Source: Dictyobacter formicarum | GTDB lineage: Bacteria; Chloroflexota; Ktedonobacteria; Ktedonobacterales; Ktedonobacteraceae | Assembly: GCF_016587435.1 (NCBI RefSeq) | Contig: NZ_BNJJ01000002.1 | Location: 186,001 to 250,000, forward strand | Direction of reading: 5' to 3' | DNA: 64,000 nt | In this document: in pieces, positions 8,940 to 19,094 of the stretch | Numbering within the stretch: the stretch's first letter is position 1 | Layout of the letters: each line of letters begins with the position of its first letter | Notes under the pieces: generated by a model | Told to the model about the DNA's origin: nothing | The model's input: the letters and a program-made list of their open reading frames with translations, nothing else | Databases searched by the model: none | Position numbers and translations under genes: made by a program

Positions 8940-9563
8940 TCAAATCTCTTCACGCTCCTTTCCATTCTGTGCTTCTTTTCGTATGGCTGCAATAACGCGT
9001 TTGAGCACCTGCTCTGGTTGGGCACCCAGCACAAGATATTTCTCGCTAAAGACAAGTGCAGGAACACCAGTAATTGCATTCTTGTCCGCCAATGCAATAT
9101 CTGCCTGAACAGCTTCTGCCCAGGTCGTCGTCTCCAAGGCAGTAGCGAGATCTTTACTCTTCAAACCAACCTGAGTTGCAATGTGCTTCAGAAGTTCCTT
9201 GCCATCAACAGATTGACCTTCTCGCCAGTATGCATTCATTACGGTGGTATGGAAGGCATCGCCTTTCCCTTGGGCTTCCGCGTATTTCGTCGCCAGGTGT
9301 GCAGCATAGGTTGAAATGCCAATTGGGCCGGGATGAAGGTCAAAGCCAAATTCGGCTTGTATCTGCTTTTTCATGTATGCATGTTCCTGCTCCACCATTG
9401 CCCGTATCTGGGTAGATTGAGGAGGAGAGCCAGGAGGACGCAGCATAAAGGCACGCCAGTGAATCATCATAGGTTCATGTTCCTGGAGTTTCCCCAGCCT
9501 GCATGTGGCGAGAAAACAAAATGGGCAGGTATAATCTGTCCAGGAATCAAGACGTAAAGGCAT
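8940..9563 (-). CDS. DsbA family (FrnE-like) oxidoreductase
   Basis: The 207-residue protein begins MPLRLDSWTDYTCPFC, carrying the CxxC active site of the DsbA/FrnE group. A helical insert follows, and TGVPALVFSEKYLVLGAQ (about residue 160) is the cis-Pro and last strand typical of FrnE. Such cytoplasmic proteins reduce or isomerise thiols. I prefer the ATG at 9563 over 9572 because AAGGA abuts the first but is correctly spaced from the second. Copy B of the CATAACG promoter motif lies ~215 bases upstream and points towards it. Confidence 0.88.
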   Translation of the reverse strand: MPLRLDSWTDYTCPFCFLATCRLGKLQEHEPMMIHWRAFMLRPPGSPPQSTQIRAMVEQEHAYMKKQIQAEFGFDLHPGPIGISTYAAHLATKYAEAQGKGDAFHTTVMNAYWREGQSVDGKELLKHIATQVGLKSKDLATALETTTWAEAVQADIALADKNAITGVPALVFSEKYLVLGAQPEQVLKRVIAAIRKEAQNGKEREEI

Positions 9564-9780
9564 AGACTGCATTCCTTATCGACCCGTCGCATGCTCTAGC
9601 AGCCTGACGTGATACTTCGCGGTCAATTCTGGTACCCAATCCATCAGAGTTGAAAAAGATCTTCATCAATTGAACACTCCTATTTTTCAGAGCATGAGAA
9701 AGGATGACCTGTCATACCTGCTTTTTGTGTTGGGTGCTGAAAAAGGTCAACCATCTGGCCGCGCTCATATGCATGCTGGT

Positions 9781-9825
9781 AGCATACTCAAGGAGCGTTA
9801 TGAAAACGTAAAGCCTACCGTTATG
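9781..9825 (-). promoter_or_regulatory. CATAACG-type promoter motif, copy B
   Basis: On the minus strand, CATAACG boxes at 9825-9819 and 9802-9796 are 23 bp apart. GTATGCT follows at 9787-9781, 15 bp after the second box start. TTTACGTTTT separates the boxes exactly as in copies A and D. It faces the FrnE-like gene. Confidence 0.65.
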
Positions 9826-10304
9826 AGCATGAGGGTGCTTTTCCATAGAAAACTGTATGTTTTCTTTTGCTCGGTCACGGATCAATTCAAGAAAAATGGT
9901 CATATGCTACCTAGAAAATTTACGTAGCAGGATTATCGAATCGATACATGACCTTTGTCAGTTCTACAAGCCTACCAAAAGCAAGCAAGCGAGAAATTTA
10001 TGCGTTGGAAAAACGAAATGAATTAAGCCAAACAACATTGACCAGCATCAAGTTCGCATGATAGAATAACCTCGATGGAACATATCATTTCAGGGGAACC
10101 AATATTTTTTTCACTTGTTCAACCCTTACGACAAGTGATTTTAAGGCGTTTTTTGTATCGATTCATCGTGATAAGAATAACGGATATATTCCCGTTTTGT
10201 CTATTTTACCTGCCAGGGAGACAGCCGGTATGTGTCGAGGATGCCTTGATCAAGTATGATTCGTCCGTGCAGTCATCCGTTCCCCGACCCGAAGAGACCA
10301 GACC
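9826..10304. other. Intergenic region before the BTAD regulator gene
   Basis: This AT-rich stretch of about 480 bases has no convincing gene. The short open frame at 10075-10308 lacks family resemblance and overlaps the regulator start. The region presumably holds the promoter of the regulator. Confidence 0.5.
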
Positions 10305-13300
10305 ATGAGTTTGTTGCGACTGGCCGTCCTTGGCCCACCGGAAGTCTTTCATGACACCACTCGCCTGACTTTTCCACTGCGCAAAGCCCAGGCATTGTTG
10401 CTGTACCTGGCCGTTGAAGGAGGGATGCACTCCCGCAGCAAGTTGGCCGCTTTCCTGTGGCCTGACAGCCAGCCCCAAGCGGGCCGCATTGCTCTGCGCA
10501 ACGCGCTGGTACCGCTGCGCAGTCTCCTCGATGCTCCCCAGATAGCTGCTTCCCAGCCCAGGCATCTCCACAGTTCTCGCGATCAGCTTGGTCTGAATCC
10601 GCAGGCACCTCTGGAGATGGACCTGGACGTGGTCCAGCAAGCTTACCAACAGGTGCAGCGGGCTACTCCATCCGCCTCAGAGGAGCGGCACGCTGTTCTG
10701 CTTGCCGAGGTACAACACGCTCTGGCCTTGGTGCGCGGCCCCTTCCTGGATGGCTTCTGGTTGGGAGAGGATTCTCCCTTTGACGAGTGGCGCGAGCAGC
10801 AGCAGCGCCAGTGGCAGGTGCGCCTACTCCTGCTCCTTGACCGGCTCTCCTCCTGGTACGAGGCTGCCGGGGCGTTTGAGGCTGCCAGGGAGACGCTCAC
10901 GCGCTGGCTGGCGCTCGATCCCCTGGCGGAAGAGACCTCCCGTCGCTTGATGCGCGTGTCCCTGGCGCTTGGCGATCCCGGGGCTGCCATGCAGGTTTAC
11001 ACCATGCTCCAGGCGCGTTTGGCCGACGAGTTCCAGATGACGCCCACTCCGGAAACCGTTGCCCTGGCAGAGCAGAGTCGCGCACTCACCAGGCGTGGCG
11101 GCTATGCTGCTATGTTCCCAACCCGAGCGCGTAGCGTTCCCCCAGCCAATCTGGTTGCCCCGTTCCTCGGACGAACAGGGGCGTTCCGCCAGCTGGTAAA
11201 GTGTTTTCAACAAGCACGGCAGGGACGGCCACAGATAGTGTTGGTTGTGGGTGAGGCGGGCATCGGCAAAACGCGCCTGGCCCACGAGTTTGTGACTTGG
11301 GCTCGCGCGCAGGGGGCTGAAGTGGTGCGTGGGCACGCCTTTGAGATGGGTGGACGACTGCCCTACCAACCCCTGGTTCAGGCGCTGCGTGAGCGTTTGG
11401 AGGCGGAGAACGCGCCGGAGGATTTGCTGGAGGATGTGTGGTTGGCGGAGCTTGCGCGTTTGCTGCCTGAACTGCGAGTGCGCTATCCCGACCTGCCAGC
11501 GCCGACCGAGGACGAGTTAGCCGCCAAAGTCCGGCTCTTTGAATCGTGCGTGCGGTTGCTGGATGCCCTGGCGCGCCGTGCGCCGCTGATGTTGTTTCTT
11601 GATGATTTGCAATGGACGGATGAGGCTTCCCTGGATCTGCTGCGTTACCTGGGGCATGCCTGGAAGGAGCAGGGGAGCCGGGTGCTGGTGCTGGGAACGT
11701 TGCGCGAGGAGGAAGTGGCGCTCCAGCCAGAGCTTGCTGCTCAGTTGGGCAATCTGGAGCGGGAACTGCCGGTGACGCGGGTGCCGTTGCAACCGCTCAC
11801 CCGCAAAGAGACGTTTCAACTCGTCGAGGCGCTGGTTGGAGAGCGAGCGCCTTCGCACGGGCAGGAGTCGCAGCGCGCGGTGCTGGCCGACTTCCTGTTT
11901 ACGCACACAGGAGGACAGCCGCTGTACCTGGGAGAGACACTCAAACTGTTGCGGGAGCGGGAACTGCTCGTGCCCTATCTGGGAACCGATGGCGCGTGGA
12001 GACTAGAACCGATAGGGAACATAGTGGAGGCGATTGCGCAAGAGGGGTCGCGGCTCGACCTGTTTCCACCTTCAGTACGAGCGCTGGTGCAGGCCCGGCT
12101 GGCCCGGCTCACCGCGCCTGCCCGTCATCTGGTGATGGCCAGCGCGGTGCTGGGGACGCAAGCGACGGCGCGCCATCTCTGGCAGATTGCTGAGGTGGAG
12201 AGTCCATCTCCAGGCCCAGGCGCACACGCGGGGATCGAGGCGTTGGAGGAGGCCATGAAGCGTGGTCTGCTGCGCGAGGAGGCAGGGAGAGGGCATCTGA
12301 GTAGCTATTCCTTTGCCCATGACTTGATCCGCGATATAGTCTACACGGAATTGGGAGAGGCACGGCGGCAGAACTTGCATCAGCGGGCCAGCATGGTGCT
12401 GCGCAGTGAAGGGGCCAATGCTGCCGAACTGGCGTATCATGCGCGGCTGGCCGGAGAGACCGAAACTGCCTACCGTTTCAGTGTGCAGGCCGGGATGGAG
12501 GCGGTGGCCGTGTTCGCAGTTGCCGACGCTATCGGGTACTACGAACAGGCCCGTGCCTTACTGCAAGAGTCACCGCAATTCCAGGACGCAGTGTCGATTT
12601 CTGAGGTGGAACGGCTCTATGTCCACCTGGGGCAAGCTTATGCCTTCCAGGAGGCGTATAGTAGAGTTCAGCAGATCTATGAAGAACTTCTCATGTATGC
12701 ACGGCACAAACAACAGTTTTCCCTGGTAAGCATGGCCCTCAACCGTCTCGCCATCCTGGCTATCCAACAGGCGAACGACCAGCCAACAGCCCGCGCTCTT
12801 CTTGAACAAGCCTTGCAGATAGTCGAAACGCATCACGATCAGCGGATGCTGGCTGAGACGAAGTGGAATCTGGCTCAGATTATGACAGCTGCGTGGCAAG
12901 ATCCGATAAGCGCTTTACCACACGGACAACAGGCGTTCTCCCTGGCACGAGCTATACACAACCAGGAACTGGAAGCGAGAAGTCTTCTCTTATTGGGATG
13001 GATCGCTTTGCGAACAGAAGAGCTCGAGCAGGCAACCCGCTATTTTGAGAAATCGCTGCAACTCTACGCGCATCTGCGACCTGAACAAAAAGCAACGCAG
13101 GGGCTTTCATTGGCTCACTTTATGAGCGGTGCTCCACTGAACCAATCCTTGACCTATCGTGCGTCAGAAATTATGTGTTGGGCATTCCTGGGCCTCGTTC
13201 AAATACATAGTGGGCAGCAAGCGGAGAGTATCCACAGTGGACGCAAAGCGCTCGAACTAGCACAAGCAACCAGAAACGTCTGGGTGTGTTTTACCAGTAC

Positions 13301-14102
13301 CTATTCTCTGGTACATGCCTTACTGGATGCGGGGAGCTATGAAGAAGCTCACGGGCTCATGCAGAACCTGGTCGCACCAGCGCGGACGCTTCCCCCAGGA
13401 ATTGTTTACCAACGTTTTCTGATCGCTCTGGAGAGAACCTATCACGCGCTACAACAATGGGAAGAAGCGCGCAGCATACTCGTGGAAGCTGATACAGTAG
13501 CCGAGCGGTTAAATCTGGGACGAGTGCGTGCACCCGCCCTGTCACAGTTGTGTATGAACTATGCTGTAACAGGAGCGTGGGAAAAATCCGGCGCATGTGC
13601 AAGAATAGCCGTCACTGAGCGAAGGAAAGACGAGAGAGGGCTGCTTATGCTGGATTTCTCTCCCTATGATATAGAGGCCTTATTGCGCGCAGGAGAGGAG
13701 CGATTAGCTCGAGAAGAGCTTCAGCGGCTCGGAGAGCACCTGGTCCTTCCACGTCGTTTTCGTGTTTCCTATCTTCAATCATGGGCCATCCTGGCCGCAT
13801 GGGAAAATAAGCATGGACAAGCTATCGGTCTTTTGCGTGAGGCAGCAACGCTGGCAGCCGAGATCAACTTACCAGGAGAACAATGGCAGATCCAGGCCGC
13901 ACTGGGAAAACTGTACGAGGCAAAGGGCGCGCACGAACACGCCTCCATGGCGTATACAGAGGCAACAAACCTTATTCAGGAGCTAGCCAGAGACATTCAG
14001 GATGACGAGGTGCGCGCGCGCTTTTTGTGCGGGCCACAGATTCATCCTGTCCTCCAACGCGCACAAGACCTTGCTGCATATATCCATTCTGAGGACGCGT
14101 AA
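10305..14102 (+). CDS. BTAD/AAA ATPase-domain transcriptional regulator with TPR tail
   Basis: The 1265-residue protein opens with a winged-helix-type segment (LLRLAVLGPPEVF and LLLYLAVEGGMHSRSKLAAFLWPD, residues 3-60). A bacterial transcriptional activator (BTAD) TPR domain follows to about 260. A signalling ATPase comes next, with Walker A GEAGIGKT near 315 and Walker B MLFLDDLQW near 430. The remaining ~550 residues are TPR-like helical repeats. This is the SARP/AfsR-like or LuxR-large (LAL-like) architecture, but no C-terminal LuxR helix-turn-helix is present. It likely senses a signal through the TPRs and activates nearby genes. Its last ~35 residues reappear as a scrap before the cyd operon at 20559-20742, implying a past duplication. 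A decayed CATAACG motif follows the stop. Confidence 0.88.
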   Translation: MSLLRLAVLGPPEVFHDTTRLTFPLRKAQALLLYLAVEGGMHSRSKLAAFLWPDSQPQAGRIALRNALVPLRSLLDAPQIAASQPRHLHSSRDQLGLNPQAPLEMDLDVVQQAYQQVQRATPSASEERHAVLLAEVQHALALVRGPFLDGFWLGEDSPFDEWREQQQRQWQVRLLLLLDRLSSWYEAAGAFEAARETLTRWLALDPLAEETSRRLMRVSLALGDPGAAMQVYTMLQARLADEFQMTPTPETVALAEQSRALTRRGGYAAMFPTRARSVPPANLVAPFLGRTGAFRQLVKCFQQARQGRPQIVLVVGEAGIGKTRLAHEFVTWARAQGAEVVRGHAFEMGGRLPYQPLVQALRERLEAENAPEDLLEDVWLAELARLLPELRVRYPDLPAPTEDELAAKVRLFESCVRLLDALARRAPLMLFLDDLQWTDEASLDLLRYLGHAWKEQGSRVLVLGTLREEEVALQPELAAQLGNLERELPVTRVPLQPLTRKETFQLVEALVGERAPSHGQESQRAVLADFLFTHTGGQPLYLGETLKLLRERELLVPYLGTDGAWRLEPIGNIVEAIAQEGSRLDLFPPSVRALVQARLARLTAPARHLVMASAVLGTQATARHLWQIAEVESPSPGPGAHAGIEALEEAMKRGLLREEAGRGHLSSYSFAHDLIRDIVYTELGEARRQNLHQRASMVLRSEGANAAELAYHARLAGETETAYRFSVQAGMEAVAVFAVADAIGYYEQARALLQESPQFQDAVSISEVERLYVHLGQAYAFQEAYSRVQQIYEELLMYARHKQQFSLVSMALNRLAILAIQQANDQPTARALLEQALQIVETHHDQRMLAETKWNLAQIMTAAWQDPISALPHGQQAFSLARAIHNQELEARSLLLLGWIALRTEELEQATRYFEKSLQLYAHLRPEQKATQGLSLAHFMSGAPLNQSLTYRASEIMCWAFLGLVQIHSGQQAESIHSGRKALELAQATRNVWVCFTSTYSLVHALLDAGSYEEAHGLMQNLVAPARTLPPGIVYQRFLIALERTYHALQQWEEARSILVEADTVAERLNLGRVRAPALSQLCMNYAVTGAWEKSGACARIAVTERRKDERGLLMLDFSPYDIEALLRAGEERLAREELQRLGEHLVLPRRFRVSYLQSWAILAAWENKHGQAIGLLREAATLAAEINLPGEQWQIQAALGKLYEAKGAHEHASMAYTEATNLIQELARDIQDDEVRARFLCGPQIHPVLQRAQDLAAYIHSEDA

Positions 14103-14142
14103 CCGCCGGGCGTTTTGCCTCATTCTTCATCCGAGAAAAAAT

Positions 14143-14187
14143 CATAACGCTGCACCTCACGTTTTTCTCACGTTTCCTGCCTACACT
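14143..14187 (+). promoter_or_regulatory. Decayed CATAACG-type promoter motif, copy F
   Basis: CATAACG at 14143-14149, a degraded second box (TCTCACG) at 14166-14172 and CTACACT at 14181-14187 keep the exact 23/15 spacing of the intact copies. The flanks match those of copy E before cydA (ATAACGCTGCAYCTCACGTTTT). Confidence 0.5.
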
Positions 14188-14220
14188 GGTAACAAAGAAG
14201 TTGCTACCCTCTCAGTAGCG

Positions 14221-14370
14221 CAGGGAACCAGGAGCGCGCCGGTTGTTGTCATGATTTGTTTGATTGTACTCTGCCTCTTCGAGAGTATCGAAGGATTGCC
14301 TCTTGCGTATCAATTTCTGGGACAGACATGCCGCGGCACAACGCATCAATGTTCTCTTGCGAGCCACCTC
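14221..14370 (+). pseudogene. Internal fragment of cydC
   Basis: The plus strand encodes SAPVVVMICLIV, LFESIEGLPLAYQFLGQTCR and a scrambled tail. This matches residues ~285-330 of the intact CydC at 25351-27165 almost exactly (transmembrane segment and start of the linker). It follows the decayed promoter copy F. This looks like the remains of a second cyd operon lost by internal deletion. Confidence 0.75.
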
Positions 14371-14484
14371 CAGTGAATGATCAGAAATGCCTCAGGCATG
14401 GAATGATACCGGCCAGCAGGAACAAACTCTCTCAGAAGCAATGCAAACTGTGCATGTTGTTCCAATGGTGCATCTAATGCACTG

Positions 14485-14529
14485 TATAACAGTGTACATT
14501 ACGTTTTCATAACGCTGCCCACGTATACT
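14485..14529 (+). promoter_or_regulatory. CATAACG-type promoter motif, copy C
   Basis: TATAACA at 14485-14491, CATAACG at 14508-14514 and GTATACT at 14523-14529 keep the 23/15 spacing. ATTACGTTTT lies between the boxes. The motif faces the DUF6176-like gene starting at 14611. Confidence 0.6.
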
Positions 14530-14610
14530 TGCTACAAGGCGGACAAAGCAGGCGGTTTTGAAAAGCTGGACAAATTGAGATATGGCGAAACAGAACAGGA
14601 ATGAGATTCC

Positions 14611-14973
14611 GTGGCCCATCTTCAAATCCTTTGCTTCCTGCGATCGGGAACCCAGGAACGATGGCGACGATTGATTCAGGAAGTCGCCGGATCTCGTCGG
14701 GAACAATTTGAAGCGTTCTGCCAGCACGTAGGAATGACCCAGGTGCAGATTCAGGTTGTACAGCTGCTGCGCAGCGAATTCTTGCTCGTGACATTGCATA
14801 CCCGCGATCTTCCATATGCCCTGCGCGAGCTGACAAACTCAACACGTCCGTTTGAGTACTGGCTGCGGGAACAGTTTCAACGTTTGCTGGGCTGGAGCTT
14901 CCAGGAAGCGCTACCCAATCGATCTCATGACCTGATTTTCCTCTGGCCAGGTGACAGTGTCGATCCACCGTGA
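14611..14973 (+). CDS. DUF6176-like small protein
   Basis: This 120-residue protein resembles the uncharacterised DUF6176 group. It has an N-terminal strand, a helix with GTQERWRRLIQEVAGSRREQFEAF, a strand region VQIQVVQL...LLVTLH and a second helix YALRELTNSTRPFEYWLREQ. The pattern suggests a small ferredoxin-like alpha/beta fold. The start is GTG at 14611 with a weak AGGAAT site. Promoter motif copy C lies ~85 bases upstream. The FMN reductase gene follows after ~125 bases and could share the transcript. The family assignment is from memory of the pattern and is moderate. Confidence 0.6.
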   Translation: MAHLQILCFLRSGTQERWRRLIQEVAGSRREQFEAFCQHVGMTQVQIQVVQLLRSEFLLVTLHTRDLPYALRELTNSTRPFEYWLREQFQRLLGWSFQEALPNRSHDLIFLWPGDSVDPP

Positions 14974-15100
14974 CCTGCCTGACTACGATCACCCAACACA
15001 AGAGGCGAGGACTGGTCTCCAGGTGGAATGTTCCTGTCATTGTGTGGCGTGAGTGGTGCTAACACGTACATTTCTTATCAAGAACAGGAGAAGATCTTTA

Positions 15101-15706
15101 GTGGACAACAAACCGTTTCGCATTCTAGCTCTGGCAGGGAGCCTGCGGCAGGGCTCCTACAATCAGGGATTATTACGGGCCGCCAGGGAACTCGCCCCGA
15201 ACTGGGTTGAGGTATCGTTCTTCGATCTTGGCACACTGCCTTTCTTCAACGAAGATCTCGAAGCTACCGACGACCCCACGGTGGTCCATCAGTTTAAAGA
15301 TGCCATCGCACACGCGGACGCTGTCCTGATCGCCACGCCTGAATATAACGGGATGGTGCCAGGAGTGCTTGGCAACGCGATTGACTGGGCATCACGGCCC
15401 ACTGGTCAGAGCGTGTTGCGTAATAAACCCGTTGCAGTGATGGGTGCAGTGCTGGGAAAATCTGGCTCAATCCATGCGCAAACCGCCCTGCGCGGCGCGC
15501 TCAAGCGCATTGGGGCAGTTATCGTTCCTGATCCACAGGTGCTGGTACCGCACGCCTCCAGATTATTTGATGAACACGTTAATTTGCGCGATGAGAAGAC
15601 ACGCGAAGACATTCGTCGGTTGATTGAGGCGATAGCCCATTGGTGTCAACGAATCAAGCCTGATCGGTCAGACAGTGCTCTATCGGGAGCCGATTGGTCA
15701 CGTTGA
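15101..15706 (+). CDS. NADPH-dependent FMN reductase
   Basis: The 201-residue flavodoxin-like protein has the FMN phosphate loop LAGSLRQGSYNQGLLRAA near the start and the signature TPEYNGMVPGVLGNAIDWASR at about residues 80-100. GAVLGKSGS follows, and the tail is a helix. These enzymes (ChrR/YhdA/azoreductase group) reduce FMN, quinones or azo compounds using NAD(P)H. I place the start at GTG 15101, eight or so bases after AGGAGA. The longer frame from 15053 lacks a site. Confidence 0.92.
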   Translation: MDNKPFRILALAGSLRQGSYNQGLLRAARELAPNWVEVSFFDLGTLPFFNEDLEATDDPTVVHQFKDAIAHADAVLIATPEYNGMVPGVLGNAIDWASRPTGQSVLRNKPVAVMGAVLGKSGSIHAQTALRGALKRIGAVIVPDPQVLVPHASRLFDEHVNLRDEKTREDIRRLIEAIAHWCQRIKPDRSDSALSGADWSR

Positions 15707-15736
15707 TAAGGTTAAATCAAACAGTGGTCATGTCCA

Positions 15737-15847
15737 ATGGCTAGAGTTATCCCTCGCTGTCCCTTTGTCGCCTCCTACATTCGACGACACCAGGAGTATC
15801 TGCCCCTGCTTCCGGCAGCTGAACAGGAGCGACTTCTTCAGGAATAA
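15737..15847 (+). pseudogene. C-terminal scrap of a GNAT-type acetyltransferase
   Basis: A 36-codon frame reads MARVIPRCPFVASYIRRHQ followed by EYLPLLP. This matches the end of YidJ-like GNAT N-acetyltransferases, whose typical tail is 'V.PLCPFVAAYIRRHPEY'. The acetyl-CoA-binding part is absent. Confidence 0.55.
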
Positions 15848-15925
15848 AAGCGCTGCCGAGAGATGCTTTGATCGGTTTGCCTAATAAAATGTGAGGCCCA
15901 CTTCCCTTGAGCGCGGGGCACGGGC

Positions 15926-16663
15926 TTAATCAGGATGAATCCAGTCTTGCTTCTCCCGCGGGAACCAGTGTATCATTATGGCAATCAAAAATGTGAGCAC
16001 AAAAGCGATCGCCAGCGGAGCAATAATGGACACGTGAAAAATGAGTATACTTCCCCCTAACGCCCCCAGTAACATAGCAGCCACCGAGATCAGCCGGCGC
16101 CCTGCCTTTGCTCCACTGCCGCCGACAAACCGCGCATCTGCGGCGAGCCCGACGATCGTCAGGGTCAGCACGGTGGTCGTCAGGTCAGGCACCGCCAGCT
16201 TCCTGGCCGTAGCATTCTGAAGTCCCATCGCCATACTCAGCACAAGAATCAACGCGGCACTCTCTCCGATGAGAAAGGGATAGGCTGTGAACGCTACCAG
16301 AATAGTCGCGGCTCCCAGTAAAAGCGTCTGGATGAGTGCAGAGAGGCCAAGCAAGCGTCCACGGTGATGTCCCAGACGAGATCCAAGCAGCCCACCACCC
16401 AGCGAGCCAAGCACAAAGCCTCCCAACGCCAGTAACGAGGCACCGATCGAAAAGCTAGAGGAACCCGCAAAGGCAAAGGCCAGGAAGACAACGTTCCCAG
16501 TCATATTAGCCACAAACACATGATTGAGAACCAAATAGCTAAACGCGTCGATCAGGCCGGTCACCAGAGTCATGACGACCAGCAACACCGGCAGGGGACC
16601 ATGCCGGGCGTCATAACCGGGAATCAACATTTGACGGATTTCGGTAACAAAAATCTCTATCAC
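15926..16663 (-). CDS. DUF1275 (YoaK-like) membrane protein
   Basis: The 245-residue protein has about six hydrophobic segments. It carries the DUF1275 hallmarks TGLIDAFSYLVLNHVFVANMTGN near the N-terminus and AMGLQNATARKL in the middle, followed by DLTTTVLTLT. It sits in the inner membrane; the family's function is unknown. The gene stands alone on the minus strand. Confidence 0.9.
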   Translation of the reverse strand: MIEIFVTEIRQMLIPGYDARHGPLPVLLVVMTLVTGLIDAFSYLVLNHVFVANMTGNVVFLAFAFAGSSSFSIGASLLALGGFVLGSLGGGLLGSRLGHHRGRLLGLSALIQTLLLGAATILVAFTAYPFLIGESAALILVLSMAMGLQNATARKLAVPDLTTTVLTLTIVGLAADARFVGGSGAKAGRRLISVAAMLLGALGGSILIFHVSIIAPLAIAFVLTFLIAIMIHWFPREKQDWIHPD

Positions 16664-16733
16664 TTACTATACCTCCTAGTTACTCTTGAAAAGGAAGAAT
16701 AATCTGCCGGAGCAATACTGGCGCTATCCTTTC

Positions 16734-18549
16734 CTAAAACACAAAGCAATCACATCCCGGATCGTTTTCTCTCCAGTCGTGTGCTCCCATATGAGGAAGG
16801 TGGAGATGGTTTCCACCAGAGGTCGTCCTTTTCACCTCGGGGGTTCTGGCTCCACCATAGACTGCGACGGGTGACCATGAAGGGCTCACTGGAGGCAATG
16901 GCGGATCAAGTGGAGCAAACTCCCTTGCGGCATACACAATCTTTCCTCCAACTAGCGTCAACACCGAAGAGATACGCGGAATGTCTTCCTCGGCAATGAT
17001 GAAGTAATCATCTGAAAGGACTGCGAGGTCGGCCAGTTGATCTGGCGCGATCCGTCCCTTCTTCTCCTCTTCGCCAGAAAACCAGGCACTGCCACTGGTA
17101 TACCAGAGGAGCGCTTCCTCACGACTCAAACGGTTCTCGGGTGGGTATAATTCCATGCCACCAACGGTCCTGCCTGTGATCAACCAGCACAGCGCAACCC
17201 AGGGATTATAGCTTGCCACTCGCGTGGCATCCGTCCCCGCGCCGACGGGAACGCCGATGTCGAGCATCCGCCTGAAAGGAGGCGCCGCCGCGACTGCCTG
17301 TTTTCCGTAGCGATAGACGAAGTATTCTCCCTGAAAGGCCAGGCGATCCTGGATGGCAATTCCTCCGCCAAGTGCTTTTACCCGTTCGATATTGCGTGGG
17401 CTAATGGTCTCTGCGTGATCAAAGAACCAGCGTAGCCCATCAAAAGGAATCCTGCGGTTAATGTCCTCAAATAGATCTAGATAGTGGTTGATCGATTCAT
17501 CGTAGGTCGCATGCAGCCGAAATGGCCAGCGATGCTCAACAATCAAAGAAATAGCCTCTTTAAAAGCAGCATCGACATCTGAACTGATCTCTGGACGAGG
17601 TTGTTGGAAGTTCTCAAAATCATAGGCGGCATCGGTAATTTTTTCCCCAATGCCGTTCATACGCAGGTACTCATTGCCCTGACCTGGCCTGGTCAGCTGA
17701 AACCAGCGTCGAAAGTCTTCGATTTCTTTTCCTGGCTGCTGAGTAAACAGATTATAGGCAATCCGCAGCGTTAATTGATCGGCCTTGTTCAGTGCTTCAA
17801 TAACCTGGTAATCCTCTGGATAGCGTTGGAGGCCTCCACCAGCGTCCACCACGCTTGTCAGGCCCAGGCGATTGAGTTCACGCAGGAAATGCCGTGTGGA
17901 ATTGAGCTGATCCTCATATCCCAGGCGCGGCCCATGGGCCAGTGTGGCATAGAGCAAAGCTGCATCCGGTTGGGCCAGCAACAGTCCGGTAGGATTGCCC
18001 CAGGCATCTTTCTGAATCTCCCCTCGCGCAGGACTGGGCGTGTCCCTGGTGTATCCAACCGCGTGAAGCGCCGCCTTATTCAAAAGCGCGCTGGCATACA
18101 GATTGAGGAGAAACACGGGAGTTTCAGGAGCGGCCGCGTTGATTTCCTCCAGCGTCGGCATCCGCCGTTCCGCGAACTGAAAACTGGTTCCAGCCGCCAA
18201 TAACGCGTACCCATTGTGGAGGAGGAGTCCGCTGGGCCTGCTCTTTAAGCATCCGTAATGCATCAGCCAGTGAAGGAACGCCATCCCAGCGCAGCTCCAT
18301 GGTGTAGTTCAGGCCTCCTCGAATCACATGAATGTGCGAGTCGTTCAGTCCTGGAATGACGGTGCGACCTTGAAGATCGATCACCTGTGTCTGATTTCCC
18401 TTGTATTCCAGCGTCTCGCGCTCATTGCCCACGACTAGAAAACGGCCATCCTTGATGGCCAGGCTCGACACAAAAGGTCGCTGAGCATTGAGCGTCGCGA
18501 TCTTTCCGTTCACCAGGAGCAGATCTGCCTGTTGAACTATCGTTTGCAT
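16734..18549 (-). pseudogene. YtcJ-like amidohydrolase, split by a one-base insertion
   Basis: Residues 1-~120 start at 18549. They give LLLVNGKIATLNAQRPF, the metal motif GLNDSHIHVIRGG and GGWNQF. After a shift at about 18179-18182 the frame continues from FAERRMPTLEEINAA to 16734. The second part includes VFLLNLYASALLNKAALHA, SVVDAGGG, FDHAETISPR and VGAGTDATRVASYNPW. Together they form a full-length (~600 aa) YtcJ/AepA-type metal-dependent hydrolase. Removing one T from a T4 run in the coding strand restores the frame, so this could be an assembly error. Promoter motif copy D lies ~95 bases upstream. Confidence 0.82.
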
Positions 18550-18642
18550 AGCATTTTCTCCTTTTGTAATTTGCTGCTTTTCAATTCATGGCCATCTGCA
18601 TATTTCCAGGGGCTGGTTCGAATGAGCGCATGTCAGGCTCAT

Positions 18643-18687
18643 AGCATACATAAGGAGCGTTATGAAAACGTAAAGAATAGCGTTATG
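18643..18687 (-). promoter_or_regulatory. CATAACG-type promoter motif, copy D
   Basis: On the minus strand, CATAACG boxes at 18687-18681 and 18664-18658 are followed by GTATGCT at 18649-18643, with TTTACGTTTT between the boxes. The motif ends ~95 bases before the amidohydrolase start codon. Confidence 0.65.
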
Positions 18688-19094
18688 AGCAGAAGAGCGC
18701 TGCCATCTTACATCGAGAAGCAAGAAGAGCCAGAATACGTTTATCTCCTTTGATTGACATATTGTGGATACTTTTGCCATTGTTTCATGCTCAATTCAAG
18801 CGTACTCGTGCCTCCGCTATCGTTCTGCGGAATACCGAGTTTGGCTTTCTTGCGAACCAGATTGCAAAACGACGCATGAACGATGGCTAGCGATAGCAAA
18901 AAATATCAGCCGGTTGCTGCGAGCACGCGTGCTTCATGTGGCCGAGAAAGAGCCTTCTCGTGTAGCCATCCTCACTGGATAGTAGTGTGTCTCACCTTGC
19001 GTGAGAAGGAGGTACAAAAAGGTCGAGCAACTATGGGAACGGAAAAAGCAGAAGGAGACGTTGAAACAGAAGATGAAACGAAGGAAGGAGGACA

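Noticed and set aside
10075..10308. A 77-codon hydrophobic frame before the BTAD gene.
   Set aside because: It overlaps the regulator start, has no ribosome site and no family resemblance.
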